A stretch of 64,000 nt of DNA from Cyanoderma ruficeps. Lineage: Eukaryota; Chordata; Aves; Passeriformes; Timaliidae. A model generated the notes under the pieces. The model saw only the letters and a list, made by a program, of their open reading frames with translations, made no database searches and was not told where the DNA came from. The position numbers and the translations under genes are program-made. Each line of letters starts with the position of its first letter. The stretch's first letter is position 1. The stretch spans positions 1,686,648-1,750,647 of the forward strand of contig VZDJ01000046.1 of NCBI GenBank assembly GCA_008694505.1. Reading direction: 5' to 3'. Below are positions 39,357 through 51,850 of this stretch, in pieces.

Positions 39357-39462
39357 CTGGAGAGGAGTCATTGAGAGGGTTCAGGGCCGTGGCCCTCCGG
39401 ATCTTCTCCAGACAAGTCTCTTGCTCCTTTTTAATGATGCAGTTGGAATGGGTTGCTGCAAC
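39357..39462 (-). CDS. ADCYAP1R1: ADCYAP1R1 (PACAP receptor PAC1) coding exon, N-terminal ectodomain
   Basis: This exon encodes the start of the mature extracellular domain of a class B1 peptide-hormone GPCR. On the minus strand it has a pyrimidine-rich acceptor (TATTTCAG) at its 39462 side and a consensus donor (CCAG|GTGAGT) at 39357. Its 106 bp give 35 codons plus one base (phase 0 to phase 1). The peptide includes [17 protein letters not shown] and ends NDSSPG. It resembles the PAC1 N-terminal helix (HS-C-I-KKEQ--CLEKI-RA) far better than the VIP, secretin or GHRH receptors as I remember them. It carries two cysteines and an Asn-Asp-Ser glycosylation sequon. The phase-1 end joins exactly to the exon at 10811-10918. 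PAC1 binds PACAP at the cell surface and signals mainly through Gs and cAMP. Several residues differ from the mammalian protein, as expected for a fast-evolving ectodomain. The initiator and signal peptide must lie in an upstream exon that was not found. Confidence 0.86.
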
Positions 39463-40773
39463 CTGAAATACGGGAGAAAATGGAAAAAAAAATACAGTTA
39501 CAAAAATAAAATAGTTGGTGAGGTGATCAGGAAGCATCAGTAAGTTTTAAGATCCCATTCCAAGGGAAAAAAAAGGAAGAAAGAAAAATGTCATTTAAAG
39601 TTGAGAAAAAACTGTAACAAACTTAATTTTCTTTCCTTTTTATCTTCTTCTTTACTTTTTTTCTTTTTTTTTTTCTTCTAGCAGGTCTAAGGGCGAATTA
39701 AGTAATTAAAATTCTCATATATTATTTGGGGGTTTTATATTGTTCTCCCTGTCAAAATGTGATTTCTAACATGTTTGTTTTATTTTATTGAATTCCTTCT
39801 TCTCATAAATCTGAACAAGGATATCTCTAAATACAGAACTAATTTAAAGAAGAATTAGGAATAAATTTAGGCTTGGTTTGATCTTCCACCAGTTTCTTAC
39901 GAGTCTTTGCACAATTCATTAAAATCTCTCTGGAATCTAAACCAAATTAAAAGCTGTTTCTCTTATTCTGTGACCCTGTTCATTCCTCAGTGTTACCTTT
40001 ATTTATTTCCAGAGAATTCAAGGCAAATTCTTTCGCCAAAAATAATACAATGTCAAATTATCCAGGCTGACTCGATCCAAATATTTTCTTTCTTTTTTTC
40101 TATTTTCCGTCTTTAACCCTCTAGTACAGCCAGGTACAAGAAAAAAGTAAAGGGCCAAAAAAAAAGGGGGCTAAATAATTTAGTTTATGGGAGAAACATT
40201 GCAGTCGACACAATCCAGGCAACCCCAAAGCAGCAACAAAATAAGGATATAACCCATTTCTGGAAATCAGTACAGGATTTCATTCCTATGGCAGACAGTG
40301 ACCAGGGACTATCATCAAGTCAAGGAGAATAAAACCTCAGATTTCATGAGATCACTTTAGAGGGGCAAGGCTGAGATTCAAATCCCACCCAGTGGAAAAC
40401 ACCACAAAAATCAGTGCCCTGGCTGAAGGTGGTTCACTGGAGCAATTTTGTTATTTTATTTCCCATCCCGTTTCCTTCACCCTTGGCCATGGAAAACCAC
40501 AGAGGAAGTGGCGTGTGACCTGTTTGCCCTTTTCTAAGCAGGGACAAGCAAACAGGGAAAGAAATACCCAAATTTAATCTGCTCTGGGTTATTTTGGAGC
40601 CCCATCTGCACAGTTCAACTTTTCTTCCCTCACATCCCAGGGAAGGGAGTGAACAGTTCGGATCAGGGATGCACCACTCAACAAAACCTGGGAGCAAATC
40701 CCAAGGCAGGTAAAATCCTTTCAGCAGCTGAAGTGGCTTAGAAAAAAGGGGGAGAGAAACTTCTACACAGGCA

Positions 40774-41028
40774 GGCAGTGACAGGACAAGGAGGAATGGT
40801 TTTAAAATGAAAGAGGGGAGAATCAGATCAAGACTTAGGAAAGAATTGTTCCCTGTGAGGGTGGGGAGGCCCTGGCACAGGGGCCTGGATCCCTGGAAGT
40901 GTCCAAGGCCAGGTTGGGCAGGGCTTGGAGCAACCTGGGCCAGAGGAACATGTCCCTGCCCATGGAGGGGATGGAATGAGATCTGTCTGTAAAGTCCTTC
41001 TAACCCACACCATTCAGTGAGTCTGTAA
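40774..41028 (+). mobile_element. CR1 LINE 3' end with internal deletion
   Basis: Plus CR1: GTGACAGGACAAGGAGGAAT to CATTCAGTGAGTCTGTAA. The usual segment between GGCACAGGG and CCTGGATCC is missing. Confidence 0.9.
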
Positions 41029-41639
41029 CAAACCAGTTTGATGGTGCTTGTGTCGTGCTTTTGTTTGTGTGATGATGCTCTGAACCATCTGCACCGTTTT
41101 TTTATTTTTTGGTAAATGCTAAAAGCCACCACTGCTATTTCAAGGACAGAGAGTGTTTCCTGATGAACTCTCTGGGAAAGCTTCCCTCACCATTTGTAGG
41201 AACTTATAAGGCTGCACAGTTTCAGCATGTCCAAGATCCCAGTAATAAATTTCAGCTATTTTCCCCCTGGGGACACACCAGGCACCACCATATCAGATTT
41301 GTTTGTCTTCAAAACAAACACTGTTCTGTTTTAAGGGCTCCCAAGTGCCTGGAAAAGACAAATTGACACAGATCTCCAGGATCTCCCAAGAACATAAGGG
41401 CTTTTGCTACATCATCCCCTAAGCATCCCCAAAGATAGAGAAAATTGTATTGGCTGACGTTCAAGTTCTTAGAATATATTTTTAAAAGATAAAAGGGAAA
41501 TAGCAAGAAAACCAGAGTTCTGCTGTTAGTAGAGGTTCACTCTGCACAGCTGCCCAGGTCTAAGGGGAGTGTCCAGGGGTTGTCTCAATACACAAATGTG
41601 GCAGTTTCTATACACATCACCAGGTACAGGTTAGAAAAT

Positions 41640-41705
41640 CTATCATTTAATAATAATATTGTCTTTATATTATATTGTTAATAGCAATAATAATAATAAT
41701 AATGC
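41640..41705. repeat. (TAA)n microsatellite and flanking AT sequence
   Basis: Six AAT units at the right end preceded by decayed units. Confidence 0.88.
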
Positions 41706-41727
41706 TTCATTGTCTCTACAAGCAGGA

Positions 41728-41850
41728 TGTGACTAAACAAAAGGAAATATTTCTTCACACACTTTCTGTTAACTTGCAGAACTCTTCAGCCTGAAACTGT
41801 GGATGTTAAATGCCACACATGGACACACATATTTATCCAAAGTCCATCAA
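41728..41850 (+). mobile_element. Old CR1/L3-like LINE remnant
   Basis: ACAAAAGGAAATATTTCTTC, then TTAACTTGCAGAACTCTT, aligns with old CR1/L3 3' regions. A younger CR1 follows. Confidence 0.5.
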
Positions 41851-41885
41851 ATGATGGAGGTTAGAGAGACGCTAGAACGGGTTAT

Positions 41886-42048
41886 TCCAGGCTGCCCCTG
41901 GATCCCTGGAAGTGCCCAAGGCCAGGCTGGAGATGGGGTTTGGAGCAGCCTGGGACAGTGGAAGGTGTCCCTGCCCATGGCAGGGAGTAGCACTGGATGA
42001 GCTTTAAAGTCCCTCCCAACTGAAACCATTCTGCAATTCTGTTCTAGA
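41886..42048 (+). mobile_element. CR1 LINE 3' end, short
   Basis: Plus CR1: GCTGCCCCTGGATCCCTGG to ACCATTCTGCAATTCTGTTC. Confidence 0.9.
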
Positions 42049-43269
42049 ATATTAAGAAACCCACCATGCCCCTGTCCTCAGAGACATTAATTAGGAAGAT
42101 TTAGATTCGATCTACAGTGAAAAGACAAAAGAGTGTGATTTATCCTTATTTTTTCTGATCTCTTCTTTGCTAGAGGTGTATCAAAGCCAGGGCTTGATTG
42201 ATTGTAAAGTAGCCAAAGGTTAAAAGCTCAGACTTTACCATTCTCCTTGCAGACTGGCACATCTAGTCAGATGTCTCTGACTAACCTGATTAAATTTAGT
42301 CAACTGTATCCCAGTAAGTCTGGCTTGGGAGGCTCAGGTGTGGACAGAGAGACCACCAGAGCCACGTGCTTCACCTGCAGCTTTCCTCAAGCTTTCACTG
42401 TTGCCACAATATTCTGATGTGACTTCCCATCACCATCTTTGTGCCATTTCATAGGACTTCATCAACAGATTAAAAAAAAAAAAATTTGGGGAACACAGAA
42501 AACAAAACAGAAAGCAAAGAAAAGGAGGAAGCATCCACCTCAGTGTCAGAGGAGAGAGCAGGAGCTGCCTGTCATCCCTGCTAACGAGCAATTCCATTTC
42601 TGGGAAAATCAAAAGGGCTTGAACTGTTAATAACAAAAGGTTTGTCCGTTGAATGCAGAGACAATTGAACATTATCACATTTTCCTGGAAGGATCCAGGG
42701 CTTTGGTGTTTCTCCACTGACCATGGAGTAGCAGGGCCTGTAATCTGCCAAGTCAGGCTTCAACAGCTGAAGCAGAGCCCGATTCCAGTGGCAGTGTAAG
42801 CTGGAACTCCAGGCCTGGTGATCCCATTTCTTTTCCCCCGAGGACATTTGTAATTTCCTGTGCTCAGCAGAGACAGTCTGGTTTCAGTTTCCCAGAAGAG
42901 ATCAGTGATATGTGCAGTTAAAGAGTGTTTTGACACATAGTGGGAAAAAATCAAGAACCCAAGTCGATAGTGCATAAAATTCACAGGTCTTTGAAACATT
43001 TATTACTCTCAATGAAGTGAAAGATTCTGACTCACATCAGTTTAGAAAATGTGTGTATTCATTTAGATACAAAGGCAGCAAAAGACAGTCAATATCTGTT
43101 TGGTTCAGAGGGAGCACATGAAGCTGGCAGCACACTATAGAGGTACAACAAATTCAGAGTTTTCATTCTCCTTACACGGTTTTTATTAAGGTGGCCACCA
43201 TAAACATAAACTGATATGTGCTTTGTGAAAATTCCAGTACTTAATTCTTTTCAGTCCCCTTGAAATTAT

Positions 43270-43435
43270 GGTAAAATTAATAACAACCATGTTATATTAT
43301 ATATTTATATATAATACTTATATAATTACAATATTTACAACTTATGTATTTATAATAAATTTTTTATATATAATTATGGTTTTCGTATTTATTTATATTA
43401 TATAAATTTGGTCTATATAATTATATACACACCAA
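43270..43435. repeat. AT-rich low-complexity region
   Basis: TATATTATATATTTATATAT-type sequence. Confidence 0.85.
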
Positions 43436-44613
43436 CCATGTGTTAAAAAACCTGAACCCAAAAAACCTGAACTGTCTTTGACTACAGTCAGGTATTCAAA
43501 AAATTTTGTTCATTTTTTTTCTCAGTAAGAATATTCACAATTGCTGTCAAACTTGATTTCACTACATGACTTTACTCACTGGACCTGAAGAAGTGAGGTA
43601 GTGAGTGAGATGCCCCAGGACCCCTGAGAACCTCCAGGGTCAGAAAATCTGCTTTGAAGCCCTAGTAATGCTGTGATGGTGAGATGGGAATTCACTTGGC
43701 ATTTCTATAAAGACCAGATCAAATATGCCAATTCACTACCACTGGCTGCTCTTTCCTCTTCTGCATTTTTGTGTAAAGTCTGTAAAGTCCTGATTTTCTT
43801 TTTTTTATTTTTTAAGTGAATGTGAACATTTCTACTCCATTCAGGATGAGCCATATCAGGCACTGTGATAATGAGAGGGGTAAAGAAGGACATAAGAATC
43901 AACAGAACAGCAAAATCTTCATTAAATCCTTCATGGCCATGATTTTACATCCACACAAAGATGAATTAGAGCGTGATTCAACTTTTGCATAGTTGTTTCT
44001 AAAATAAAGCAAGAGGGGAGTTCAATCCACAAGGTAGATGAGATCACTCACTTCAAGCTGAATTACACGCATTTTACTAATTCTATTATGACTTCCAGCA
44101 TTGAAAAGTTAGCTTCAAAAATGATAAATTGTTCTGTGAGCATTGCCAAAAGAGGCTCACTTTGTCATGGAAACAACACCGTTGAGCTCCTGTTCTCACC
44201 AAGCAATGATTCAACTGGTCACACCAGGGCCAAGACTTGCAAAACGCTGTGTTAAAAATAGAGGCCTTTTGGGGAAGGAGCTCTGATTATCTGGATTTTG
44301 TTGGTTTTTTTCCAGAACTGATTTGCATCATTGCTGGGCCCCACAACACTGGCTTGGCAGTCCAACAAGTTGCTGTCCCCAGAAAGGTCTGAGCTTTGTC
44401 ACTTGATTGAGTTTTTTGCCTTCCTGTGTAAATGGCATCCAAACCATGGCTGTGATTCCAAAACACTTCCCACCGAGTGAAAGGGTAAAGCCATTGGGAA
44501 CTCGTTCAAACCCAGCCACAGTGGTGAAGTCTGCAGCAGAGTTTGGACACCACACGTTAAACAAATTATGCAAGGAAGAAGAAAATACCCATTGCTGGTT
44601 TTTATTTTCTTTT

Positions 44614-45202
44614 TGCCAAGGTCAGGATTAAATGAGCGAGATGGTATTTCGTGTTCAGACTCAGATATTTATTAGTTCTTATCTACATTACAGTCTCACA
44701 AGCCATGAGCTCTACAGCACTTCTAGCTAACAAACTAAAAAATGGCCCCTGTCTCTCTCTCTACAAGGCCTTTTAAGGATAAACTGTCCAATTAAGAAAT
44801 GACACCTAAATTATTTTCACTTTTAACCCAACAACCAACCACCCGTGGCCCACAATGTGGACTTTTCTCTCCAATTACAAAACACCACCCAGAGCCATGA
44901 AGAAGAAAGTGAAAAAGAGGGACTCAACCTCCACCCCAAATTCTCCATCTTGTTTTTTATATATTACTATATTCTAAAATCTTAAACTCTAAATTTTCCA
45001 CCCTGTGATATCACAGATTTCTATTCAAACTCCACACCCACAATCCCAGTGCTGTCACTCAATTTTGGAAGCCTTTTCCAAGCCCTCAGGTCAAATGCAG
45101 CGTTTGCTTGGGGTTCAGTGCCTGCCAGCACAGAAAGTCTGGAATTCTCAGTGCCCAGGGTTCCAACAACCCACCAGCAGAACAGGCTGCCAGGAAAAGT
45201 CA
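44614..45202 (-). mobile_element. Solo LTR, minus copy of the same family
   Basis: This is the reverse-complement counterpart of 53260-53842, alike in length (about 589 versus 583 bp) and order. In LTR orientation it has a TATA-like ATATATAAAAAAC, AATAAATATC as polyadenylation signal, and ends TTGGCA at 44614. Similarity stops at both ends, which supports solo-LTR status. Target duplications are not visible, so the ends are approximate. Confidence 0.75.
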
Positions 45203-45420
45203 TGGATCCCTTTCAAAGTGGCTGATGGAAATTTAAGCTTTGGGTACCTTCTAACACCCCTGGAGAGACGCACATCCCACTGCAGATTCGGAAATAGCAG
45301 CAACACAATCAGTTCCTTTCTCTGAGTGGACGCCTTCTGAAGTGAATGCTGGACAAAAAGATGTGTTACACAACATGGGGTGAAACTATTTTTGGGTTTG
45401 CCTGAACTGGCTTTCTGTAG

Positions 45421-45760
45421 TATCACAGGATTATGGGATGGCTTGGATTGGAAGGAACGTCAGAGATAATTTTTTTCCAATTTCCCTGCCATGGCCAGGG
45501 ACACCTTCCACTGCCCCAGGTTGCTCCAAAGCCTGTCCAACCTGGGGTCCATCCAGGGGCAGCCACAGCTTCTCTGGGCACCCTGTACCAAGGCCTCATC
45601 ACCCTCACAGGGAACAATTCCTTCCCAATATCCCATCTAAACCTGCTCTCTTCCACTTTGAAGCCACTTCCCTTTGTCCTGTTACTACATGCTCTTGTAA
45701 ATAAATCCTCTCTATCTTTTTGCAAGCTCCCTTATCTTGGAAATCAGTTTTAAATCCCCT
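45421..45760 (-). mobile_element. CR1 LINE 3' end
   Basis: Minus CR1: GGATGGCTTGGATTGGAAGG through CCCTCACAGGGAACAATTCC to TGTTACTACATGCTCTTGTA. Confidence 0.92.
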
Positions 45761-47307
45761 CTTTGAGGAGTGTGAAGCATTACCAGGATACCTGAGGACT
45801 TCCATGGGAAGTGTCATCTTGGATTCAACCAACATTTGTTTTTTACCCTATCTCTAATAGCAGGTGATGCTTCTCAAAGCCCTGTACTGGCAGGATGAAC
45901 GACCCACTGGAAAAGGGATTAAAAATCCTGTTAGGCATAATGTGCTTGAAATGAAACTAAGAGTTAAATAAGCCCTTCTGATTCCTGATTTTGTATTTCC
46001 TAAAAATGGCTTTGTCCAACAATTCCTGAGAATTTCTTCTCCAAAGATATAATTCTGAAGTAGAATTCCCAATAGCACAATTTGGATCTTCCCTTCGTTC
46101 CTCAGAGGCCAATGCCGACCTGAAAAGCTGATGACCTCCTGCCAGCACTGCAATTCCCACTTATTTTTCAAATTGCTCAAAAGAAAGGGAATTTAGGTGT
46201 TCAAATCAGGGTCTACTCACTTACAAAACTTTATGGGAAGACTGTCACCACTTTGAGAGCTTTTAGCATGGAGCAAAATTGGGCTACATGGTCTCACTGC
46301 AGGATATCAGGGGTGCAGGGATTGCAAATATCACCAACAATCTCTTCCAAGGACACTTTCCAGCTCCTGACACAGGTTGTGACATGGCAGAACTGTTGGC
46401 AAGAGAACAGCCCAGTGTGGGTCCAGGGTTTGGCCAAGTCTCTGTCACAACAAGAGATTTCCTGGATGGGAGGTTACAGGCCAGTCATGCATATGAGAAT
46501 TGCTGGAATTTGTGATTGACAAAGGAGGAAAAATGAGTATTTTTTTTCCTCTGTGGTCCTACTACCCCAGCCTCAGGCATTCATTTCAGGTTTAGCACAG
46601 AAGCTCAGATTAATCAATTAATAAAAATGACTGGAGTGGAAGTTGGAGGGTGGGATCTATGTTTTCTAACACAGCGTGCCCAGCTGAGAAGTGAGGATTT
46701 ATAACAGCATTAATCTGGGATGAGATGTTCAGATTCAGCTGAACACCTGAAGCGAGGGAGCTGAAATAGAAACACTTTAATTTCTGAGCAATCTGGGACA
46801 CGCTGTTCACATAATCTGAGGAACTGCTCACCCAGAGGGGTAAACCTGTAGGTGACAATGTTGATTTTTCAGCTCCCAGATTTTCTCTGTTAGACCAATC
46901 TGCTGTCTTGGCAAAACTACTGAACCTTCCACATAAACTCTGAATAGAGGGTTCCAGATGATCCTTAAGAAGGTCCTGGACCATCATTTTTACAGCTGAG
47001 ACGCATCGTCTCCTCTCCTATTTTTTTTCCAGAGGGTTTTCAGGAAAAGCACAAGTTTTTCACTCTTTAGGCAGCACTGGCAATACAGGAATGCCCCCTG
47101 TTTAAAGCAGAGTCTGCACCAGCAGCCAGAGCAACCCAAAATCAAAGGGATGTAGAAGATAACCTAGAGCTTTACCCTCCTTTTCCTGGCCTACAGATTT
47201 TATGTTTAAAGCTTCAGTCTCTCCTGCTCTTTGCCTTCACCCAGACATCCCTGTCCCTGGTGGCTTTCTCTGGATGATGTCACCTATCACATGTGTCCTC
47301 CAGAGAG

Positions 47308-47806
47308 AACCATGGAAGCACAGGATAATTCAGGTTGGAAGGGACCTCCAGAAGAATCCAGCTCAACCTGGCACTGGAAGCAGGGCCAGCAGTGGGATTG
47401 GTCAAGGCTTCTCAGGGCTTTTCCCACCTGTGTTTTGGAAAACTCTGGGAATGAAAACTGCACAACCTCAGCGGAACTTACTCCAGCGCTCGCTTATTCT
47501 CAGAGTAAAAAGGATTCTCTCCAATGTGAGCCTGCCTTGTTCCAGGTTACACCAACATTCCGTTGTTCTCCTGCCACACATGATGATGAGGACCCTGGCT
47601 CTTTCCTCCTCATGGTCTCCTCATAAATACCATAAGGCTGCTACAAGGTTGAGCCCTAATTTTCTCTCCTTCCACCAGGCAAAAAAGCCAAATTTCCTCA
47701 TCCTCTCCTCACAGGAACTTCAGTGTCCCTCCTTTGATCTTGCTGCAGTTAACTGAGATGTTCTATGTATTGAGGAGCCTAAAACTGGATGCAATGTTCC
47801 AGAAGT
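47308..47806 (-). mobile_element. CR1 LINE 3' region, part 1 of an interrupted copy
   Basis: Minus-orientation CR1 of an older subfamily, starting from its 3' end (GATAATTCAGGTTGGAAGGGA) and running about 500 bp into the 3' part of ORF2. It continues at 48037 after a plus-strand CR1 inserted inside it. Confidence 0.85.
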
Positions 47807-48032
47807 AGCAGATTTGGATGAGAAATTAGGAGGGTGGGCAGGCCCTGGCACAGGGGGCCCAAAGAAGTCGTGGCTGCCCCTGGATCCCTGGAAGTGTCCA
47901 AGGCCAGCTTGGAGATGGGGCCTGGAGCACCCTGGGACAGTGGAAGGTGTCCCTGGCCATGGCAGGGGGTGGCACTGGATGACTTTTTAGGTCCCCTCCA
48001 ACCCAAACCATTCTGTGATTCTGTGATGCTCT
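47807..48032 (+). mobile_element. CR1 LINE 3' end nested in a minus CR1
   Basis: Plus CR1 ending CCCAAACCATTCTGTGATTCTGTGA. AAGT flanks it at 47803-47806 and 48033-48036. Removing the element and one AAGT restores continuous CR1 sequence on the other strand. Confidence 0.88.
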
Positions 48033-48036
48033 AAGT

Positions 48037-48165
48037 GATCCACCAGGTGCTGAGCAGAAGAGGATAAACATTTCCTTGTCTCTACTGCCTTTGTTCTCAA
48101 TCCAGCCCAGGGCACTCTTGGCCTTCTCTGCTTTCCTCAGGACCCCTGCAAAGTGCGCGGAGACA
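48037..48165 (-). mobile_element. CR1 LINE, part 2 of the interrupted copy
   Basis: Continues the 47308-47806 element (ACCAGGTGCTGAGCAGAAGAG, then GGCACTCTTGGCCTTCTCTGC), matching the CR1 ORF2 3' region in order. Confidence 0.8.
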
Positions 48166-49102
48166 AGGCTCCCAAAAATCCTTGAATGGTTTTCTATGCT
48201 GCAAAGAACCCTTGGGGCCTTTCACTGAGGGGACCTGTGCTAACATCAGGCCTCTCTCACTGCAGAGACATCAACAAACAGAGGAGTTTTCAGGGGCTCT
48301 GCAGTTGTCCTGCCCCTGGATGCCACCTTCATTTGCAAAGCAAGCTCCTGCAATTACTTGTTATTATTTGCCTGTTTATACTTCATTACATCTAAACAAA
48401 ACCCCGAAGAGAAAAGGTCCCCGACAGGAAATTTGTTTTGTAGAGGCTCCCAGCACTCAGTGGAGCCCCATCTGAGTCACGCTCGGAGCAGGGACGCGCT
48501 GATGAGCAGCTGCAGAAACTCTTTCTGCTCACACACACGCACATGCCCTGCCCAGGGGAGGAAGCTTTAATTAATCTGCTAATTAAATTAAAGCTATTTG
48601 CCCTCAGCTAGCACACACGCTCTTCCCTTTCTCTCCTCCCTGCAGGCAGCTCCAGTGAATGCAGCTCTCACTCCAATATTCCCCAAAGGGGCTCCGGGGA
48701 TGGGGAGACCACTGGAGAAGGGAGGCAAAGAGCTCATTTCAGCAGTGGAGCTGTGATTGGGAATGCTCAAGATTATTTCAGTTTCCCTCCTTCTCCTTTC
48801 AGTGCTCAAAGACATTGGGTTGGGCATTGAAGTGGAGGACAAAAGAGAAATCACCCCACAACCGAAAGAACCCACTGGGATCCCAAAGGAATCAAATCTT
48901 GGTACAAAAGTCTGTGCTTAGAGTTGTTTCCTCAGCAAGCTTTTCTTTCTCCCGCTTGTTTCTGGAAAGTTTCATCACTATTTTGCTGTAAAAACTCAAG
49001 GAGGGGAATAAAGTTCATATTTAGGAAGAAAAGAAGGGAGCAGACTGAATGGGTTGTCTGAGCATCAGCGTGGAGCTCAGCTGAAGGGATCAGAAAGGAA
49101 AA

Positions 49103-49290
49103 GATGGAGCAGCCACAGCCTGTCTGGGAAACCTGTGCCAGGGCCTCCCCACCCTCACAGGGAAGAATCTCTTCCCAATATCCCATCTAAACCTGCCCTC
49201 TGTGAATTTGAAGCCACTCCCTCTTGTTCTATCACTACATGCCCTTCTCAAAAGTCTCTTTCCCGCTCTCTTAGAGGCCCCGTGAGGTGG
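49103..49290 (-). mobile_element. CR1 LINE fragment lacking its 3' tail
   Basis: Minus CR1: CAGCCACAGCCTGTCTGGG to TCTTAGAGGCCCCGTGAGG. The tail and octamers are absent, so it was cut by a later deletion or rearrangement. Confidence 0.88.
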
Positions 49291-49378
49291 CATTCAAATA
49301 ATCCAGTTTGGGTGTAAGGAAAATTTTGACTTTGAGTTTTAGAAGGTGATGCAATCTCCTCCATGGGGAAAAAAAAGA

Positions 49379-49465
49379 TATGCAAACAAACCAAACCAAA
49401 CAAACAAACAAAAAAAGCCAAACAAGCACACAAACAAAACCCTAAAAGCAAAAAACCAAACAATA
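49379..49465 (+). repeat. A/C-rich tract (CAAA)n
   Basis: CAAACAAACCAAACC-type units, A/C with few exceptions. Confidence 0.92.
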
Positions 49466-51681
49466 ACATAAAGAGAAAAAAAAATGAGGGAAAAAAAAAA
49501 AGCTGAGCTATATTAACACACTCCTGCAGGAGGACAAAAGATATTAAAAACCAGAATTTTCCACAAAATAGAGAATTCCAAATTCTTCCCCTCTAAGGTT
49601 ATTACCCACCGTGATCCCTCAGTCTGGGTTTATACCACAGAGAATGTGACTAATGCCACTTTTATTGGGTGATCTGGCAAAGCAGAATTCCTGCTTTTAG
49701 GATTGTCTGCCTATTGAGGGGATCCTTCTCCCTGTATTTAGGGCTGTCTCAGTGCTGAGATGCTGAGCAGCATCAGGAAACATTTCTGTCACAGCCAGTC
49801 AATGCTTTGGACATTTGGTTTAGATCAATATTTATGGCTTAAGTTATCAGGGTGAAAAAAAGCTATAAAAAGAGAGGGAGGGAGATTTGAAGTGTCAGTG
49901 TCTCCTGCTGAGAACTAAAATGGGATCTCAAGGTGATTCGAGTGGCTGCAGACCCAGCACTGGTGAATCCCATCGCCATCCTGCTTGGAAATTCTGATTT
50001 GTGCCTCATTCTTGCACCTCCAGCAGCCCAGACTGTACAGGCCAGCAGAAGCAGTGAGCACGGGGTTGATCACCAGCATTTAAATATCTGGAAACAGCTC
50101 TTGAACAGAAACATTTCATTGCAATTCTCAGGAAACAAAATCTCTGATGGAAGAGTGTGGCATCCTGACAGTGAACAATCCAGCTCTGGGCAGAGAAATC
50201 CCTGCCAGAGGAGTGATCAGTTCCACCAACACAATTCCCCCCAGCCATGCAGCAGAAGGGATTTCGTATGTTTGCAATTCATTGTTGTTCAGCCACATGC
50301 AGCATTTCTGTCTTGGGCATCTGCAAGCTTAAAAATAACAGTTTAATGTCATTTAATGATGCCCTGGACACCACTGAGTGTAGGAAGACACATTACCTGT
50401 TTTATAGTATCTGTCTCATTAAATGTTTTAATTCCTCCATTAATGCATATTAACAAATAATGATTTTCAGTGGGAGACTTGGCCTTTGTCTTCAACCCTA
50501 TAACCTATATTACAGTTACATTTTATATGTATTATATTTTCAGAGCCTGAGGACATGCAGCTCTGAATTAGGATCATGCCTCATGATCTGGATGCAGCAC
50601 AAACCCGCCCCCCTCAAGGACATGCAGTGAACAGGTGATCAAAGACAACTTTTGACCTCAGTTCCCCATCCCTGATGTTTCAAAGGAACAATAAAACCAC
50701 CAAATTCTTTTAGAGATGCCATAAAAGATGGGCCCAGATTCACAGTCAGCAGGGAGATGTGTATTAGCCGCAATAAAACCGAAATAAGCAGTAATTAATT
50801 ACTGACATTTTCACAGGAGCTTGAGAGACAGCGAAACACAATCACACCCAATTCCTTTCTTCAATCACAAGGGCTGAACTCCAGAACATCTCAGACAAGG
50901 TGTGACAATTAGAGGGCTTTTCTTTTCAGACATTGTGAAAAATTCAAACACATCCACCTCAATCCGTTTCCTGAGGACTTGAGAGCAGCAGATACAGGAG
51001 GAGAGCAGAGATGGAACAGCAAATGACCAGAAAAAAACAGATAAACTCTCTGGGCCACATCACAGCCTGGGCAGAATATCCAGAAATGTTTCCTTCTAAC
51101 AGCTGGAGCCTTCCTATACCCTGGAAAATCTTCCCTGGCTGAAGATGACCCTGAACATTCCTTTTTTTATTATTTTTTAAATTTTTTTCACATTGCTATG
51201 GGATGGAATCCACAAAAGTTGAGGTTTTGGAAGGGAAACCTACTATGTAAAAATCTGGACGAACATGGAACAACATATTTGAGAGCAGTTATTGCTGCAC
51301 GTGTGTTACACATTCAGCTCACTCTTACTTTCCCATTTTTTTCCTATTTTTTTCCCCTTTTCCTAACATTTTATGTGTTAATACAATTATTTACCACTGA
51401 TGTGCCAAGAATGCTCTGCCTTCATAAACTGTCACTCAAAGTTCTTATGAACCATGATGTAAAAATGCAACTTATTGCTTAATCCTGCAAAAAGTGCATT
51501 TCCTATCCATGTGCTGCTATCCCTTATCTGAATGTTTTATTTCACGTGGCATCAGCATAAAAGGTGTGCAAAAATTAATTTTTCACGCAAAAATTAATTT
51601 ATCATGCACTGCTCATGAGGCCTCCTTAGAAAACCAGCAACCACACAACATTTCCTGAGCTGGACCTCTGGAATGTTTCAA

Positions 51682-51850
51682 AAAGGTCAGAAATGCCTTG
51701 CAAAAGTGCACTGCAGAATTATTAGAAACCAAACGAAACCAAACAAGCCCCAGTGCCAGATTGAACACCCGCCCTCAAATCCCTGTTTTATATCACTGTG
51801 GGGTAGGGATTGATTTAAGGGGGGACAACGTGCAGGGACTGAGATGCTCT
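51682..51850 (-). repeat. Partial second copy of LTR U3 block
   Basis: This stretch matches 52042-52217 in the same orientation with roughly 15 differences and a short gap. Both copies contain GGGGTAGGGATTGATTTAAG and end GACTGAGATGCTCT. It abuts the 3' end of the LTR at 51851 exactly and lacks the first 13 bp of that LTR. It is best read as a truncated second LTR or a local duplication. Confidence 0.75.

Noticed and set aside
40370..40390. tRNA B-box-like GATTCAAATCCCACC
   Set aside because: No A box at the right distance and no cloverleaf.
40434..41132. Open frame of 232 codons on minus, the longest in the window
   Set aside because: Partly the antisense of a plus CR1 3' end, whose GC-rich sequence leaves spurious frames. 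No domain.
42430..42717. Hydrophobic minus-strand leader-like peptide near 42500
   Set aside because: No donor at a usable position, and the hydrophobicity comes from a T-rich stretch.
47202..47756. Open frame of 184 codons on plus
   Set aside because: Lies mostly in antisense of the interrupted minus CR1.
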